A stretch of DNA of 64,000 nt from Paenibacillus plantiphilus (GCF_927798095.1 NZ_CAKMMF010000029.1:1-64000); one strand, 5' to 3'. Positions 35,448 through 45,370 are shown, counted from the first letter of the stretch. Numbers and translations: made by a program. Notes: generated by a model from the sequence alone, not told the origin.

Positions 35448-35756
35448 CTGTCAGAAGCGAATAAGCTCACGCCTCAAATTTTCTATCAAGCTGAGCCCGA
35501 AATGATCAAATCCATTCTTCATACTCGCACGATGATGCATGACTTATGCAAGAAACATATGCATCGCAAGGTCAGGGTGGAGACCGTGGATGGCATCGCC
35601 TATGAAGGAACGATCATCCACTTTGATCACTGCCTGCTGTATTTGCATTGCGGCGAGCCTGCCTGGAATGTAGAGCGTGCATTTGCAAATCCGTACAGCG
35701 CTATTCTTCCGCTTGTACTATACGAACTTCTGGTCATTACCCTTCTTTACACGTAA
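35448..35756 (+). CDS. Small protein of unknown function, possible CTG start (about 102 aa)
   Basis: A strong site GAGGGGAGGG ends seven bases before CTG at 35448; the only standard in-frame start is ATG at 35415, which lies upstream of that site and has none of its own. The product (from SEANKLTPQIFYQ) contains HRKVRVETVDGIAYEGTIIH followed by FDHCLLYLHC, a beta-rich stretch reminiscent of Sm-like folds, and a hydrophobic C-terminus. No family is recognised. Start choice is uncertain. Confidence 0.5.
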   Translation: MSEANKLTPQIFYQAEPEMIKSILHTRTMMHDLCKKHMHRKVRVETVDGIAYEGTIIHFDHCLLYLHCGEPAWNVERAFANPYSAILPLVLYELLVITLLYT

Positions 35757-36065
35757 CGAAACAGCTTGAATCATCCGGACCCGACAGATGCGGTTCGGTT
35801 TCTTTCTTCACTGGACAAGCACTACTGCCCGTATACTTGCTATATCGCTCATTCAATTTCGAATAAGCCCCGTATGCTTGAGGTTTAATTTTGCGAATAT
35901 AGACGTAATATATTCATGTATGGAATGCTTCCTATCATTTATAAGCATGAAATCAAATTATTAGGAATATGTTAGCAAAACAAACATATGTCTCACCTTC
36001 CCTTTATAAGGGACTAAAGGGTTTGCGATACAATGGGTACAAATCGAGATCGGAGGTGCATGGCG

Positions 36066-36284
36066 ATGACGAAGGTAATTACCTTCAAGAATCGTACCGT
36101 TCCCGTCCACTACCCTTCCGAGCAAGCAACCTACCCAGAACTACTTCATAATAAGCTGCTTGAAATGGAATACAACTTTGATTTCCGCAAAAAGTGGAGA
36201 CGGATAGCGTCAGTCGAAATGATTCGCGACGTAGCGATTCTACAATACAATGATGGAACCAAACTTTATATGGAAGTTTGCTAA
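36066..36284 (+). CDS. Small basic protein of unknown function (72 aa)
   Basis: ATG at 36066 (MTKVITFKNRTVPVHYPSEQ) lies nine bases after GGAGG; an ATG two codons earlier is only three bases from it. The product is basic with FDFRKKWRRIASVEMIRDVA and a beta-like end (ILQYNDGTKLYMEVC). No family is recognised. It is followed by two hairpins, the second with a T-run, so it is an independent small transcription unit. Confidence 0.55.
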   Translation: MTKVITFKNRTVPVHYPSEQATYPELLHNKLLEMEYNFDFRKKWRRIASVEMIRDVAILQYNDGTKLYMEVC

Positions 36285-36305
36285 CGGACTCACGTCCGTT
36301 AACAG

Positions 36306-36338
36306 TTGGAGACGTTCTTCAGGGCGTCTCCAATTTTT
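36306..36338 (+). terminator. Terminator of the 72-aa gene
   Basis: TTGGAGACG and CGTCTCCAA flank a nine-base loop and are followed by TTTTT. A smaller hairpin AACGGAC/GTCCGTT precedes it. Confidence 0.88.
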
Positions 36339-36343
36339 CATTT

Positions 36344-36401
36344 TGGGAAAGAAACAGAGGCTGCACGCTGCAGTTCAATAACTGTTCGCGTACAGCCTCT
36401 A
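36344..36401 (-). terminator. Terminator of the OmpR-type regulator gene
   Basis: On the minus strand AGAGGCTGTACGCG and CGTGCAGCCTCT pair around a loop and are followed by a T-rich tract (GTTTCTTT). Confidence 0.65.
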
Positions 36402-36418
36402 ACGCCGGGATCGAAGTA

Positions 36419-37129
36419 CTAAACACTCGTCTCACTCATATATTTATAACCAACACCCCATACGGTTCGAATGAATTTGGGCTCCTTAGGATTGCCCTCT
36501 ACCTTGCGACGAAGATTAACAATATGCACATCTATTGCTCGATCGGTGATGAAGGAATCGAATCCGCGAATGGCATTAATTAGATCCTCTCGGCTGAATA
36601 CCTTGCCTGGATGCATAAGAAACAATTTCATCAGTTCGAACTCTGAGAAAGTCGTCTCCACCAGTTCCCCATGCACAAGCAGAAGCCGGCGCTCCGTATC
36701 CAGACGTATGGGCGGCTCTGGCCGATGTGAATTCTCGTGGTTGGCGCCTATAGCAATAGGCTGAATCAACCTCGCGCGGCGTATAAGCGCTTCCACTCTT
36801 GCACTTAACTCATGCATGCTGAACGGCTTGCACAGATAATCATCTGCTCCGGCACGCAGCGCTTGAACCCGCTCTGACACTTCTGATTTCATCGATACGA
36901 TCATAATGGGTATGCAGGAAGATTGCCGGATTTGCTGACACAGGCTCGTTCCATCCCAATCCGGAAGCATTAAATCGAGCAGAATCAAATCGGGATCGTA
37001 TTGCTCCAGCAGCTCTAATCCAGTCTCGCCATTCTGAGCCTGTCTAACTCCATAGCCCTCTTCCGACAAATACATCGATAGCATATCGCTCATCATGACG
37101 TCATCTTCAATGACTAGTATCTTGTACAT
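36419..37129 (-). CDS. OmpR-family response regulator
   Basis: The 236-residue regulator has a receiver domain (YKILVIEDDVMM; phosphoacceptor Asp in LILLDLMLPDWDG; K in DDYLCKPFSMHEL) and an OmpR/PhoB winged-helix domain (FSEFELMKLFLMHPGKVFSR; VDVHIVNLRRKVE-like; IRTVWGVGYKY). ATG at 37129 follows GGTGGAG; upstream in-frame ATGs lack sites. It sits 132 bases downstream of the large hybrid kinase on the same strand and may be its output partner, although the hybrid kinase carries its own receivers and HPt. Confidence 0.9.
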   Translation of the reverse strand: MYKILVIEDDVMMSDMLSMYLSEEGYGVRQAQNGETGLELLEQYDPDLILLDLMLPDWDGTSLCQQIRQSSCIPIMIVSMKSEVSERVQALRAGADDYLCKPFSMHELSARVEALIRRARLIQPIAIGANHENSHRPEPPIRLDTERRLLLVHGELVETTFSEFELMKLFLMHPGKVFSREDLINAIRGFDSFITDRAIDVHIVNLRRKVEGNPKEPKFIRTVWGVGYKYMSETSV

Positions 37130-37261
37130 CAAACTCCACCTTTGAGGGAATTGAAGATTGGTCTTCTGAATGTACCTACTATCATCATACAATAGCCGAC
37201 AAAACCCAACAATAGATTGTTAGAAAAATGTTAGGAGAAATTGTCGATTATTTCTTATTTG

Positions 37262-40200
37262 TCATTTGTTATCCAACGCTCTAATCATTGGAATAAGCAC
37301 ATTTCTAACATTTTCGATAGCGGTCCGCATAGCTGCGGCATCCTTAGAATCTTCCGGGACTTTCAACAAGGCTTCAAGCTCAGTTGCCCTCGCCGCAAGC
37401 TCAGCCGCCGACAAATTGCTGGCAACCCCTTTCAGCGTATGCGTCAACCGTCTAGCCAGCTGATAATCGCCGCCCGCAAGCGATTGCTCCAGTTGAATAT
37501 CGAATGTCGCATAATCACGGACGAACAGCTTGAGCATGTGATTCAGAATATCACGTTTCCCATTCACTCTCCGTAATGCGGCTTCTATATCCATCCCTGG
37601 CACAATAAGCGGGAATCCCTGCTCGTGAGCTAGAAGCGGCTTGTATGCCGCTCTTGCGGCTTCCGTTTCCTTGCCTGTTCCCAGGCGATGCTCTCCGCCT
37701 ACGCTCAGCCATTTCGTTATCACCTGAAGCATTCTCTCCGGTTGAATCGGCTTGGTCAGCACATCATTCATTCCAATCTGGATATAACGATCATGATCTT
37801 CGCGAATAATATTGGCAGTCAGCGCTACAATCGGCAGCCTGTCGTATTTGGAATCCATACGGATTAACCGTGCAGCTTCGTCGCCATCCATCTCCGGCAT
37901 ATGAATATCCATCAATATCAAATCCCATTGATTCTGCTCCAGCTTGCGGAGCACCTCAGTCCCTGTCTCAGCCACATCCACCGTGTAGCCCCATTCACGC
38001 AGCTGCTCCATCGCTACGAGCTGATTGATTTTGTTATCCTCACCAAGCAGAATATGCCCCCTTCGCAGCTTCACCGATTCTGCTGCAATAACAGGTTCGA
38101 TCGCAGCTGCTCCCACTTGGCTTGACTGCTGCTCCAGCGTTGTCAGCATGGCCTGATGCAGACTGATCCGATCAATAGGCTTTACCAGGATAGCATCCGG
38201 CAGCTGAGATTCCGACAGCTTCAGCAGCTCCTCGCGGCCATAAGCAGTCGTCATCGCTATGGTGTGCACGCCAGCCAGCTTAGCTGTCTCGTGGTATGCC
38301 CTCCAGGTCTGCTCGCCAAACATATCCTTCATTTCAAAATCCAGCAGCACCGCATCCGGCAGCGCTCCAATCCCCACTCTTTCCAGCCGCTCATAGGAGG
38401 CTTTCCAAGAGGAATGAACAATGGGCGACAGCCCCATACTCTCCAGCTCTGCGCATAGAAAATCGGACATCATGGCATAATCCTCAACGATCCAGATTGC
38501 AAATCCGTCATCTTGTCCAATGCGATAGCGCCGCTCTTGTGCAGGAGAAGCAATTGCAAACCGCAGAGTAAAGGTAAATGTACTGCCTTCCTCCTGCCTG
38601 CTCTCAACCGTGATGACGCCTCCCATCATCTCGATGAGACTTTGTACAATAACAAGACCAAGACCCGTTCCGCCATATCTCCGGTTCGTCTCAATTCCAA
38701 CCTGAGTAAATGGCATGAACAGCTTGTCGAGCCCCTCCTTGGTCATGCCTATCCCTGTATCCTCAACCGTAAACCGAATAGAAGTAGCATCTGTCGAAGC
38801 CTCATCCAGCAATTCGAGCTTCAGCCTAACATGCCCGCGTTCGGTAAATTTGATCGCATTGACACAGAGGTTGAGCAGCACCTGCTCGACTCGCAGCGGA
38901 TCTCCGATAAGAGCGGAGGGCAGCTTGTCCGGCGTCTCAACGATAAACTCAAACTGCTCCTTGCCGCCCACGAACACCCCCAGCATATTAGCGAGCTTAT
39001 GAATAAGCTGTTCGGGGTCAAAGGCTACTTCATTCAGTTCAATTCGGCCTGCTTCAACCTTGGAGAAGTCCAGAATATCGTTGATTATGCCAAGCAGCGC
39101 TTCTGACGATGTCCTTGTCTTGTTCAAGTAATCCTGCTGCAAATCGTTCAGCTCGGTCTTCTGCAGCAGACTTGTCAATCCGATTATGCCAGCGAGCGGC
39201 GTCCGAATCTCATGGCTCATTCGAGCCAGAAATCGACTCTTCGCCATATTCGCTTCATCCGCTGCCCGCTTCGCCTGAACCAATTCAGACTGCACGCGCT
39301 TCTGCTCCGTGATGTCACGGGCGATGCAGGAATAGAAGGTCTCTCCTGTCAGCTCGTCGCGATGCGCGACTAATATTTTGGATACGTGCACCACATCGCC
39401 CTGAACCGTTCTGAGCAGAGCCTCGCTCTCCTGATAACCCAGCTTCCTTGCACCGGCAATTCCCTCAAGCAACTCGCTGACCGTCTGTCGCGACACCAAA
39501 TCATTCGGGCTGTCCTCCGACAAAGGATCGATGCCCAGAAGCTTGCGTCCAGCTGGATTCAGATACCATAGCAGCCCTTGTTCATCAAAGGATGCGATCA
39601 GATCCAGCGCCGCCTCCATCACTTCCAGCTGCTGATTGCGGGTTTTCTCCGCTTGCTTCTGCTCCGTAATATCGCGTGCGATACCCGCCACACCTATAAA
39701 GCGGCCTTCGCTGTCGCGTATGCCGTTGGAGCTGTGCGAAACCGGGAATCTGGAGCCATCCTTGCGCACATACATCCACTCCCGCTCATAGGAGAACCGC
39801 TCGCCTCTCAGCGCCTGGAAGACCGACTCATCCGGAGCAACTTCGCGCCCGAGCCTCTCGCTCAGGCGAGCAGCTTCCGCCCGCAGATCCTCCGGATCGA
39901 TGAACAGCGCCCCTGTCGCCTTATGCACAACCTCTTCCGCCTTGTAGCCCAGCATCGCTTCTGCGGCTTTACTGAAATAAGTAACCCGATATTTGTCGTC
40001 AAGAACGATAAAGGCGTATTGATTCTGGTTAATAATCGATTCCATCCTGCCGAACATATCTCTAAGATGAAGCTTCATCATATTGACGGAATGGGACAGC
40101 TGCGAGATTTCGTCGCCGCCTTCCTCTGAGACCGAGTTAACGTTAAAGTCACCTGCTGACGCCGCTTCTGTCACATGCAGTATCCGCTTGATTCGAATCA

Positions 40201-41107
40201 CGAACCGATCGGTCAAAATATATAACAGCAGAATCATAATGCCTTCTGCAATTAATATCGATAAAGCCGTCCGCCACAGAAGGGCATACAACGGCTGCTC
40301 GATCTCCTGCAGCGGAACATGAAGCGCAATATGCCAGCTTGTTCCCTCGACCTTCGAATAGAAGACCAGAGAGCGTCCCCTTTCATTCTCCAGACTGCTA
40401 TAGCCATGCGACAGTTTCAGCATATCCGCGGCGACCTCCGCGAATGGAAGCTCTGGCGACAGAATGGAGGAGCCATTCATTGCCTCTCCCGTCAAGTGGC
40501 CGGCGATCGATCCGTCCTCCGTATACACAAAGACCTTATCTGACTCCCCAACATGGAAGTTTAAGTGCTGCTCATACAAACTATCCGTTAAAATTGCCGC
40601 ATCGACAATCCCAATAACCTGTCTGGAGCCGCTGTATACCGGGGCTTGGATAACAAATATTTTGTCACTGGAAAACTCGCTAATAAAGGGATCGGTAATG
40701 ACAGTCTTGCCTTTAATCGCTTCATGAAACCAGTGCTGCTCTCCGATCTGAATCCTTTTCCCGTTGCTCAGCTTCACATTTCCTTCCAAATCAGCGAAGC
40801 CAATCGTATAGAATTCCGAGCCCTTCCTTAATGTTTCCGTGCGAAAATAAACCTCGCGTTCATATTCAGTGCCTGAACGAACCTGATCCGTGCGGCTCAT
40901 GACCTCTACCTCGGCACGTCTCGCATCGATCCATGCGGATAGATTAGAAGCGCTGTTCTGCACCTTCGTATAGGCATTATTGATTAGACCTTCCATTATG
41001 GTTTGCTTCGCAGTCTGATAATTACCGATTCCGACAATGGACAGCGGAATGAAGGTGATCAGTACAGCCAGCGCCAGCACTTTCGTACGAAGCGACATTG
41101 TCTTCAA
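37262..41107 (-). CDS. Hybrid sensor histidine kinase (dCache, HAMP, 2 PAS, HisKA, HATPase, 2 REC, HPt)
   Basis: This 1281-residue phosphorelay protein has TM1 (about 8-28), an extracytoplasmic Cache-like sensor (about 35-270, with GEQHWFHEAIKGKTVITDPF), TM2 (about 275-298), HAMP, two PAS domains (about 360-610), HisKA with ARMSHEIRTPLAGIIGLTSL, HATPase with VEDTGIGMTKEG and RYGGTGLGLVIVQSL, a first receiver (WIVEDYAMM, LLDFEMKDMFG), a second receiver (LGEDNKINQ, LILMDIHMPEMDG) and a C-terminal HPt with the histidine in ARRLTHTLKGVASNL. TTG at 41107 follows GGGGGACAATAA; ATG at 41098 is the alternative. Confidence 0.9.
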   Translation of the reverse strand: MKTMSLRTKVLALAVLITFIPLSIVGIGNYQTAKQTIMEGLINNAYTKVQNSASNLSAWIDARRAEVEVMSRTDQVRSGTEYEREVYFRTETLRKGSEFYTIGFADLEGNVKLSNGKRIQIGEQHWFHEAIKGKTVITDPFISEFSSDKIFVIQAPVYSGSRQVIGIVDAAILTDSLYEQHLNFHVGESDKVFVYTEDGSIAGHLTGEAMNGSSILSPELPFAEVAADMLKLSHGYSSLENERGRSLVFYSKVEGTSWHIALHVPLQEIEQPLYALLWRTALSILIAEGIMILLLYILTDRFVIRIKRILHVTEAASAGDFNVNSVSEEGGDEISQLSHSVNMMKLHLRDMFGRMESIINQNQYAFIVLDDKYRVTYFSKAAEAMLGYKAEEVVHKATGALFIDPEDLRAEAARLSERLGREVAPDESVFQALRGERFSYEREWMYVRKDGSRFPVSHSSNGIRDSEGRFIGVAGIARDITEQKQAEKTRNQQLEVMEAALDLIASFDEQGLLWYLNPAGRKLLGIDPLSEDSPNDLVSRQTVSELLEGIAGARKLGYQESEALLRTVQGDVVHVSKILVAHRDELTGETFYSCIARDITEQKRVQSELVQAKRAADEANMAKSRFLARMSHEIRTPLAGIIGLTSLLQKTELNDLQQDYLNKTRTSSEALLGIINDILDFSKVEAGRIELNEVAFDPEQLIHKLANMLGVFVGGKEQFEFIVETPDKLPSALIGDPLRVEQVLLNLCVNAIKFTERGHVRLKLELLDEASTDATSIRFTVEDTGIGMTKEGLDKLFMPFTQVGIETNRRYGGTGLGLVIVQSLIEMMGGVITVESRQEEGSTFTFTLRFAIASPAQERRYRIGQDDGFAIWIVEDYAMMSDFLCAELESMGLSPIVHSSWKASYERLERVGIGALPDAVLLDFEMKDMFGEQTWRAYHETAKLAGVHTIAMTTAYGREELLKLSESQLPDAILVKPIDRISLHQAMLTTLEQQSSQVGAAAIEPVIAAESVKLRRGHILLGEDNKINQLVAMEQLREWGYTVDVAETGTEVLRKLEQNQWDLILMDIHMPEMDGDEAARLIRMDSKYDRLPIVALTANIIREDHDRYIQIGMNDVLTKPIQPERMLQVITKWLSVGGEHRLGTGKETEAARAAYKPLLAHEQGFPLIVPGMDIEAALRRVNGKRDILNHMLKLFVRDYATFDIQLEQSLAGGDYQLARRLTHTLKGVASNLSAAELAARATELEALLKVPEDSKDAAAMRTAIENVRNVLIPMIRALDNK

Positions 41108-41175
41108 TTATTGTCCCCCTAGGCATTGGTACCTTTGGGACTATTATACCTTTTGCTGCAAAACCTTCATAGTGG

Positions 41176-41400
41176 TCAAACCAGCACGAGAGTCCGTTTA
41201 ATATAGTAATGCTTGGAGCAGAATCCCTTGCTAACTGTCGGTCTTTCGCATTTGAGCCATTGGCATGTATGCGGATAAAGAGATTGGCGGACCTTTGTAA
41301 CAAGCGGGTCCCCGTGCCTGCGCCAGCGTTGATGATGCATAGAGCACAATCCCTTTGCTTTAATCGGCTTATAGCAGCCTTCTATCTTGCATTCGTTCAT
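41176..41400 (-). CDS. Small zinc-finger-like protein (74 aa)
   Basis: The product has two Cys/His modules: CKIEGCYKPIKAKGLCSMHH with RWRRHGDP, and CQWLKCERPTVSKGFCSKHY. This C-x4-C...GLC-x2-H pattern occurs beside HNH nucleases in phages and in many stand-alone small proteins of Bacillales. No nuclease motif is present here. AGAAGGGAAG lies about ten bases before ATG. It is adjacent to the hybrid kinase but probably separate; function unknown, nucleic-acid binding possible. Confidence 0.6.
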   Translation of the reverse strand: MNECKIEGCYKPIKAKGLCSMHHQRWRRHGDPLVTKVRQSLYPHTCQWLKCERPTVSKGFCSKHYYIKRTLVLV

Positions 41401-41644
41401 TTACTGCGCTTCCCTTCTTTGTAGAGACGGAATATCGTCATACTTTATTATGAGAGAATTTCATTCTATTATAAAGGACTCTCAACGCTCTGCTGAAGCG
41501 TCCCATCCTTTCCTACATTCAATATTCGACCGATAGAACCCTTTCTTGCAAGCGAGTTTAAATTATTAACCAGTTGATAATATTGGACAGCTTTTTTATA
41601 CTTCTAGATAGACATCCGGAGACACACCATAAGGAGCAGGCAGT

Positions 41645-42532
41645 ATGACAGTATTCGACTCTATCTCACAAATCATTCATACACCGATGGCCGTTATCTA
41701 TAGAAAAGGCGATCATTTGCAGTTCCAATGTGCCAGCCCTTCCTTCACTCGGCTCGTCGGTTGCTCGGAAGCAGAGCTAATAGGAACATTGCCTGGCCAA
41801 TTGTTCGCGGCTTGGAACGACAGTATATGCTTCAAAAATCAAGGAACCATATCTTGTTGCCTAAATCATCATAAGCCTGCCAGCCCTGCGATACAATTGC
41901 AATTGACATGGCAATTCATCGAGGATGCCGAGCAGCCTTCTTATCTTATCATAGCTGAGGATATTTCCGCTAAATCATGGATCAATCAGTTGAGCAAATC
42001 GCATAAGGTGCTTATTTCCGGCGTTACCAGTCCTGATTTTATTATTCAACAAATGAACCAAAACTACCCCCTGCCGATGATTAGCGGGGACCTGCCTGTA
42101 GAACGGCAATCCGCCTTCAGCTTCATAGAGGAAAGCGAGACCGATCATATGATGAGAGTTATCGAGCAGGCAGTAAATCGGAAGCAGGCTGAAAGCTTAA
42201 TTGTGCGTACTAACATAATCGCAAATGTATGCAAGCTTGAAGTACATGTCACCTTCTGTCCGTTCTTCAACGGGGACGGCAGATTGGAGCAATATGCCTT
42301 TGTCGTAACCGATCTGCGGCCCCTAACAGAGAAAACCTCCCCTTCCGTCACCTTGAAGGTGCTCATGGCCAGAAATAACATATCCACACAGCAGCTGTCC
42401 GATATGACCGGCATCTCACAGCAAACTATATCCAAGCTGCGCAATGGCAAAATCCGCAAGCCACAGCGCCTGACCGCCGAACTGATCGCTGCAGAATTGC
42501 TCGTCGCCCCCAGGCAGATTTGGCCTGATTAA
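41645..42532 (+). CDS. PAS-domain transcription regulator with Xre-type HTH
   Basis: This 295-residue protein has one PAS domain near 8-115 (FTRLVGCSEAELIGTLPGQL), a second PAS-like region at about 120-225 (SESDHMM-like end, LRPLTEK), and a C-terminal Cro/CI-type helix-turn-helix at about 235-290 (LMARNNISTQQLSDMTGISQ with QTISKLRNGKIRKPQ). It is probably a soluble DNA-binding sensor. AAGGAGCAGGCAGT precedes ATG. Single-gene unit ending in a strong terminator; targets unknown. Confidence 0.72.
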   Translation: MTVFDSISQIIHTPMAVIYRKGDHLQFQCASPSFTRLVGCSEAELIGTLPGQLFAAWNDSICFKNQGTISCCLNHHKPASPAIQLQLTWQFIEDAEQPSYLIIAEDISAKSWINQLSKSHKVLISGVTSPDFIIQQMNQNYPLPMISGDLPVERQSAFSFIEESETDHMMRVIEQAVNRKQAESLIVRTNIIANVCKLEVHVTFCPFFNGDGRLEQYAFVVTDLRPLTEKTSPSVTLKVLMARNNISTQQLSDMTGISQQTISKLRNGKIRKPQRLTAELIAAELLVAPRQIWPD

Positions 42533-42558
42533 ACGCTTATTAATTGACATGGTAAAAA

Positions 42559-42594
42559 ACAGCCGATCCTGCACATGCGGGATCGGCTGTTTTT
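42559..42594. terminator. Bidirectional terminator
   Basis: ACAGCCGATCC and GGATCGGCTGT form the stem, with TTTTT on the plus side and AAAAAA before it, so it also serves the convergent secreted-protein gene. Confidence 0.92.
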
Positions 42595-42635
42595 GATGTC
42601 TTCAACTCTTCAAAACCTCTGACTCTGAAACCCTA

Positions 42636-43082
42636 TCAATTAATGTGAATCCATGTCGTGTATTGGTCAGACAGGCTGTATGTGCCGTTATGTCCTGCAA
42701 CCCTCCAGTATACAGTTGCTCCTGGTAGCAAATTAGTGATCCCAAAAGAATCTATTGTGCCATCTTCATTTTCGTATGCAGGCAATGAACTCCCATCGGG
42801 ACTAAACATTCTGACTACGAAATCAAAATTAGTGTAATTAGGAGACCAGAGGAAAAGGCTAATATTAACATTTGATCCTGTATTATTCGTCCACTTGAAC
42901 CAATCTACATCTGCATAATTAGGATACAAGATGTAACCGCTGTAGAATTGGTCATTTTGAAGCGAAATAGCAGTGTACGGCGTTTCTGCAACACCTGGAT
43001 ATGCAGATGCCGATTGAGAGAAAGAAATCCCGCTTACCAACAGAGCAGCAAAAAGCAACATGACTAATCGTTTTGTTTTCAA
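42636..43082 (-). CDS. Small secreted protein, PPC-like beta-sandwich
   Basis: TTG at 43082 with AGGAGGAAAATAA upstream gives a 148-residue protein with a signal peptide ending SQSASA-Y (about residue 27). The mature part is beta-rich and aromatic: DVDWFKWTNNTGSNVNISLF, YTNFDFVVRMFSPDGSSL, GATVYWRVAGHNGTYS. This texture matches bacterial pre-peptidase C-terminal (PPC-like) domains, normally appended to exoenzymes but here standing alone. Secreted; role unknown. Confidence 0.65.
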   Translation of the reverse strand: MKTKRLVMLLFAALLVSGISFSQSASAYPGVAETPYTAISLQNDQFYSGYILYPNYADVDWFKWTNNTGSNVNISLFLWSPNYTNFDFVVRMFSPDGSSLPAYENEDGTIDSFGITNLLPGATVYWRVAGHNGTYSLSDQYTTWIHIN

Positions 43083-43547
43083 TTATTTTCCTCCTAGTTC
43101 ATTTTATTATGATAGCTGGCCAGCTTATCAACATGGGGAGATTTTAATGCAGATAGCTTAAGTAATTAAAATCTACTATGAAGACTAGGACGAAGACTAG
43201 GACGTACCCTGTTCGAGTAAAATCCTTTATTACGCTAAATATATCACACATTAATTAATTTGTAAACTTAAGGGATATTTGGGTAAAGGTTCTTTTGCAG
43301 CGAAAATACACCGCCTTATTTATAGAATCACTATATTCATAGCATTTCTTAGCTTCGTCCTCTCGACCCTTTGCTCACTCGCAATTCTTGCCATTAAACC
43401 CGCAATAACTGTTTGCCCGATCGATCTCGATCCCCACACTATTTAAATCATTTTTTCCGTTAAAAGGTTGCAATCATTTATAAAAAAGTGAAAATAAAAA
43501 ACATGGAGTCAATTTTCCCAGCGGCTTGTTCTATAAGCCGCCACCAC
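43083..43547. other. Intergenic region, AT-rich
   Basis: Contains a 12-bp direct duplication (GAAGACTAGGAC twice at about 43178-43203) and a hairpin GCGGCTT/AAGCCGC near 43530. A 35-codon frame without ribosome binding site is present on the minus strand near 43245 but is not called. Confidence 0.5.
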
Positions 43548-43589
43548 AAAAAAACAGCCGATGCTCAAAAGTATGAGCAATCGGCTGTT
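43548..43589 (-). terminator. Terminator of the HD-GYP gene
   Basis: On the minus strand ACAGCCGATTGCTCATAC and its complement (GAGCATCGGCTGT) form a long stem followed by TTTTTTT. Confidence 0.9.
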
Positions 43590-43610
43590 CCTATATTTCC
43601 AGCTAGCTGT

Positions 43611-45065
43611 TTATTGCGCCGCTTCACGAGCCTGAACGAGTCTAATTCCCCGGTCGCTGGCTGCCATTTCGCGGAAGAACTCGATGTCCTCCTGAGCAAG
43701 ACGCACCCATGCCGCAACGCAGACAGGATCAAAGTGCGTCCCCTGCTCCTTCTCAATAATGGCCATCGCCTCTTTATGCGACATCGCTTTGCGATAGGAG
43801 CGCGATGAGGTCAGAGCATCGTAGACATCTGCTATAGCCGTTATCCGCGCCAGCAGCGGAATATTCTCCCCTGCGATACGGTCGGGATAGCCTGAGCCGT
43901 CCCACTTCTCATGGTGGGATCGAATAACCGACAGCTCATCATGCAAGAATCCAAGCCGCTTGCACATATCATAACCTGACACGGGATGCAGCTCTATGAT
44001 ATGGCGCTCTTCATTTGTAAGCTTGCCTGGCTTGTTCAAGATCGAATCCGGCACCTTCAGCTTGCCGACATCATGAACGACGCCTCCTTGCGCAATCGCG
44101 CGAAGCTGGTCGCTTGTCAGCTCCATCTCCTCCGCAAGACGCAGCGCATATAACGCGACTCGCATATTATGTCCTGCGGTGTACGCATCGCGCACCTCGG
44201 TCGCCATAATCAGAGCCCGGACGCTTGGCGTCATGCATGCTTCCAGCCATACGCGAGGGTCGGATTGGAACAGCACCTTCAAGGATGAGCTAATTGATCC
44301 TTGCGAGAAATACTGCTGGATAAGTCCGCCGATCATCATCACCATCGAGCCAAGCAGCAGCAAATGATACAACCACCAGCTAAGCTGCCAAATCGACCCC
44401 GTCACCATAATATATTGCGATGCAAACAGCCAGCCAAGACTGTAGACGATTGCGCCCTGCAGCGGAAATTGAGCTGCGCGATAGGATTGCCAATAACGAT
44501 ACATCGTCCACAAGCAGACAACAGCCGTCATCCCTGCAACAATCCACTTGTACGGCTCCCGCTCCAGAGGCAAATGATTGATCAACTCAGGATAGCTCAT
44601 CGAGAACAGACCAAACAATGCCATAAGCAGAAGCCAGCCCGGAATCAACCATCTCCTCCGTTTGGCGAGCATGCGAATGACAAAATTGTCAGGCGATACA
44701 GCAGATAGGCACAACCATAGAGCGGCTAGTGTGATGCTGATTTGAGCAGCAACGCCAGCCATGCTCGCATGATCCATCAGAAATCCTGGCGTCGACAGAC
44801 CGTGAAGGACAAACACCCCCGCTAACGATACATAGGACAGGGACAAGAAGCCAACCTTCAAGTTGCGCAAACGTTGTCCCGCAATGCCGACAGCGACCGC
44901 AAGAATCAAGGCAAGCCCGGATATTGCACTAACAATGTAAAAATGTCCGGTTGGCGAATGTACAGAAATATCGATGTCCCGCGATGAGCGTAGCCATTCG
45001 AAGATTACGATTGGCAGCACCATCGACAATAACGGCCCAACAATGGACCTAACTCTTCCACGCAA
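43611..45065 (-). CDS. Membrane HD-GYP phosphohydrolase (putative c-di-GMP phosphodiesterase)
   Basis: The 484-residue protein has about eight membrane helices (residues 8-255) and a C-terminal HD-GYP domain: GHNMRVALYALRLAEEM, QGGVVHDVGKLKVPDSILNK, HHEKWDGSGYPDRIAGENIP and ADVYDALTSSRSYRKAMS. All metal ligands and the GYP triplet are present, so hydrolysis of cyclic di-GMP is plausible. It is a single gene with its own terminator. Its possible link to the window's PelD, a c-di-GMP receptor candidate, is inference. Confidence 0.85.
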   Translation of the reverse strand: MRGRVRSIVGPLLSMVLPIVIFEWLRSSRDIDISVHSPTGHFYIVSAISGLALILAVAVGIAGQRLRNLKVGFLSLSYVSLAGVFVLHGLSTPGFLMDHASMAGVAAQISITLAALWLCLSAVSPDNFVIRMLAKRRRWLIPGWLLLMALFGLFSMSYPELINHLPLEREPYKWIVAGMTAVVCLWTMYRYWQSYRAAQFPLQGAIVYSLGWLFASQYIMVTGSIWQLSWWLYHLLLLGSMVMMIGGLIQQYFSQGSISSSLKVLFQSDPRVWLEACMTPSVRALIMATEVRDAYTAGHNMRVALYALRLAEEMELTSDQLRAIAQGGVVHDVGKLKVPDSILNKPGKLTNEERHIIELHPVSGYDMCKRLGFLHDELSVIRSHHEKWDGSGYPDRIAGENIPLLARITAIADVYDALTSSRSYRKAMSHKEAMAIIEKEQGTHFDPVCVAAWVRLAQEDIEFFREMAASDRGIRLVQAREAAQ

Positions 45066-45370
45066 GGAAGTTCCTCCTGTTCAACTCATGATGACTGACC
45101 GACTATACATCTACTGGAGTCGCATCCTGTCCCCTACAGCATTGGAGGCAGAATGCGGAAGTTGAATTATTTAGCACCATCGACCTCCGCCAATTGTTTC
45201 AACAAAATAGCTTATGGAGGCTTCGACAAACATATCGCCATCTATAAATAGTCTTTCTTCGACAATATCGGTTATTTTACCGAAAATATTTAGTACTTTA
45301 GTCATAACATATTAAATTTATTATGCAATCAATTTAATTTTCTTACAAATACTTTACATAATTAACATAA
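45066..45370. other. Intergenic region, AT-rich
   Basis: Presumed promoter region of the HD-GYP gene and the tail of the PadR operon. No ORF or repeat seen. Confidence 0.5.
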
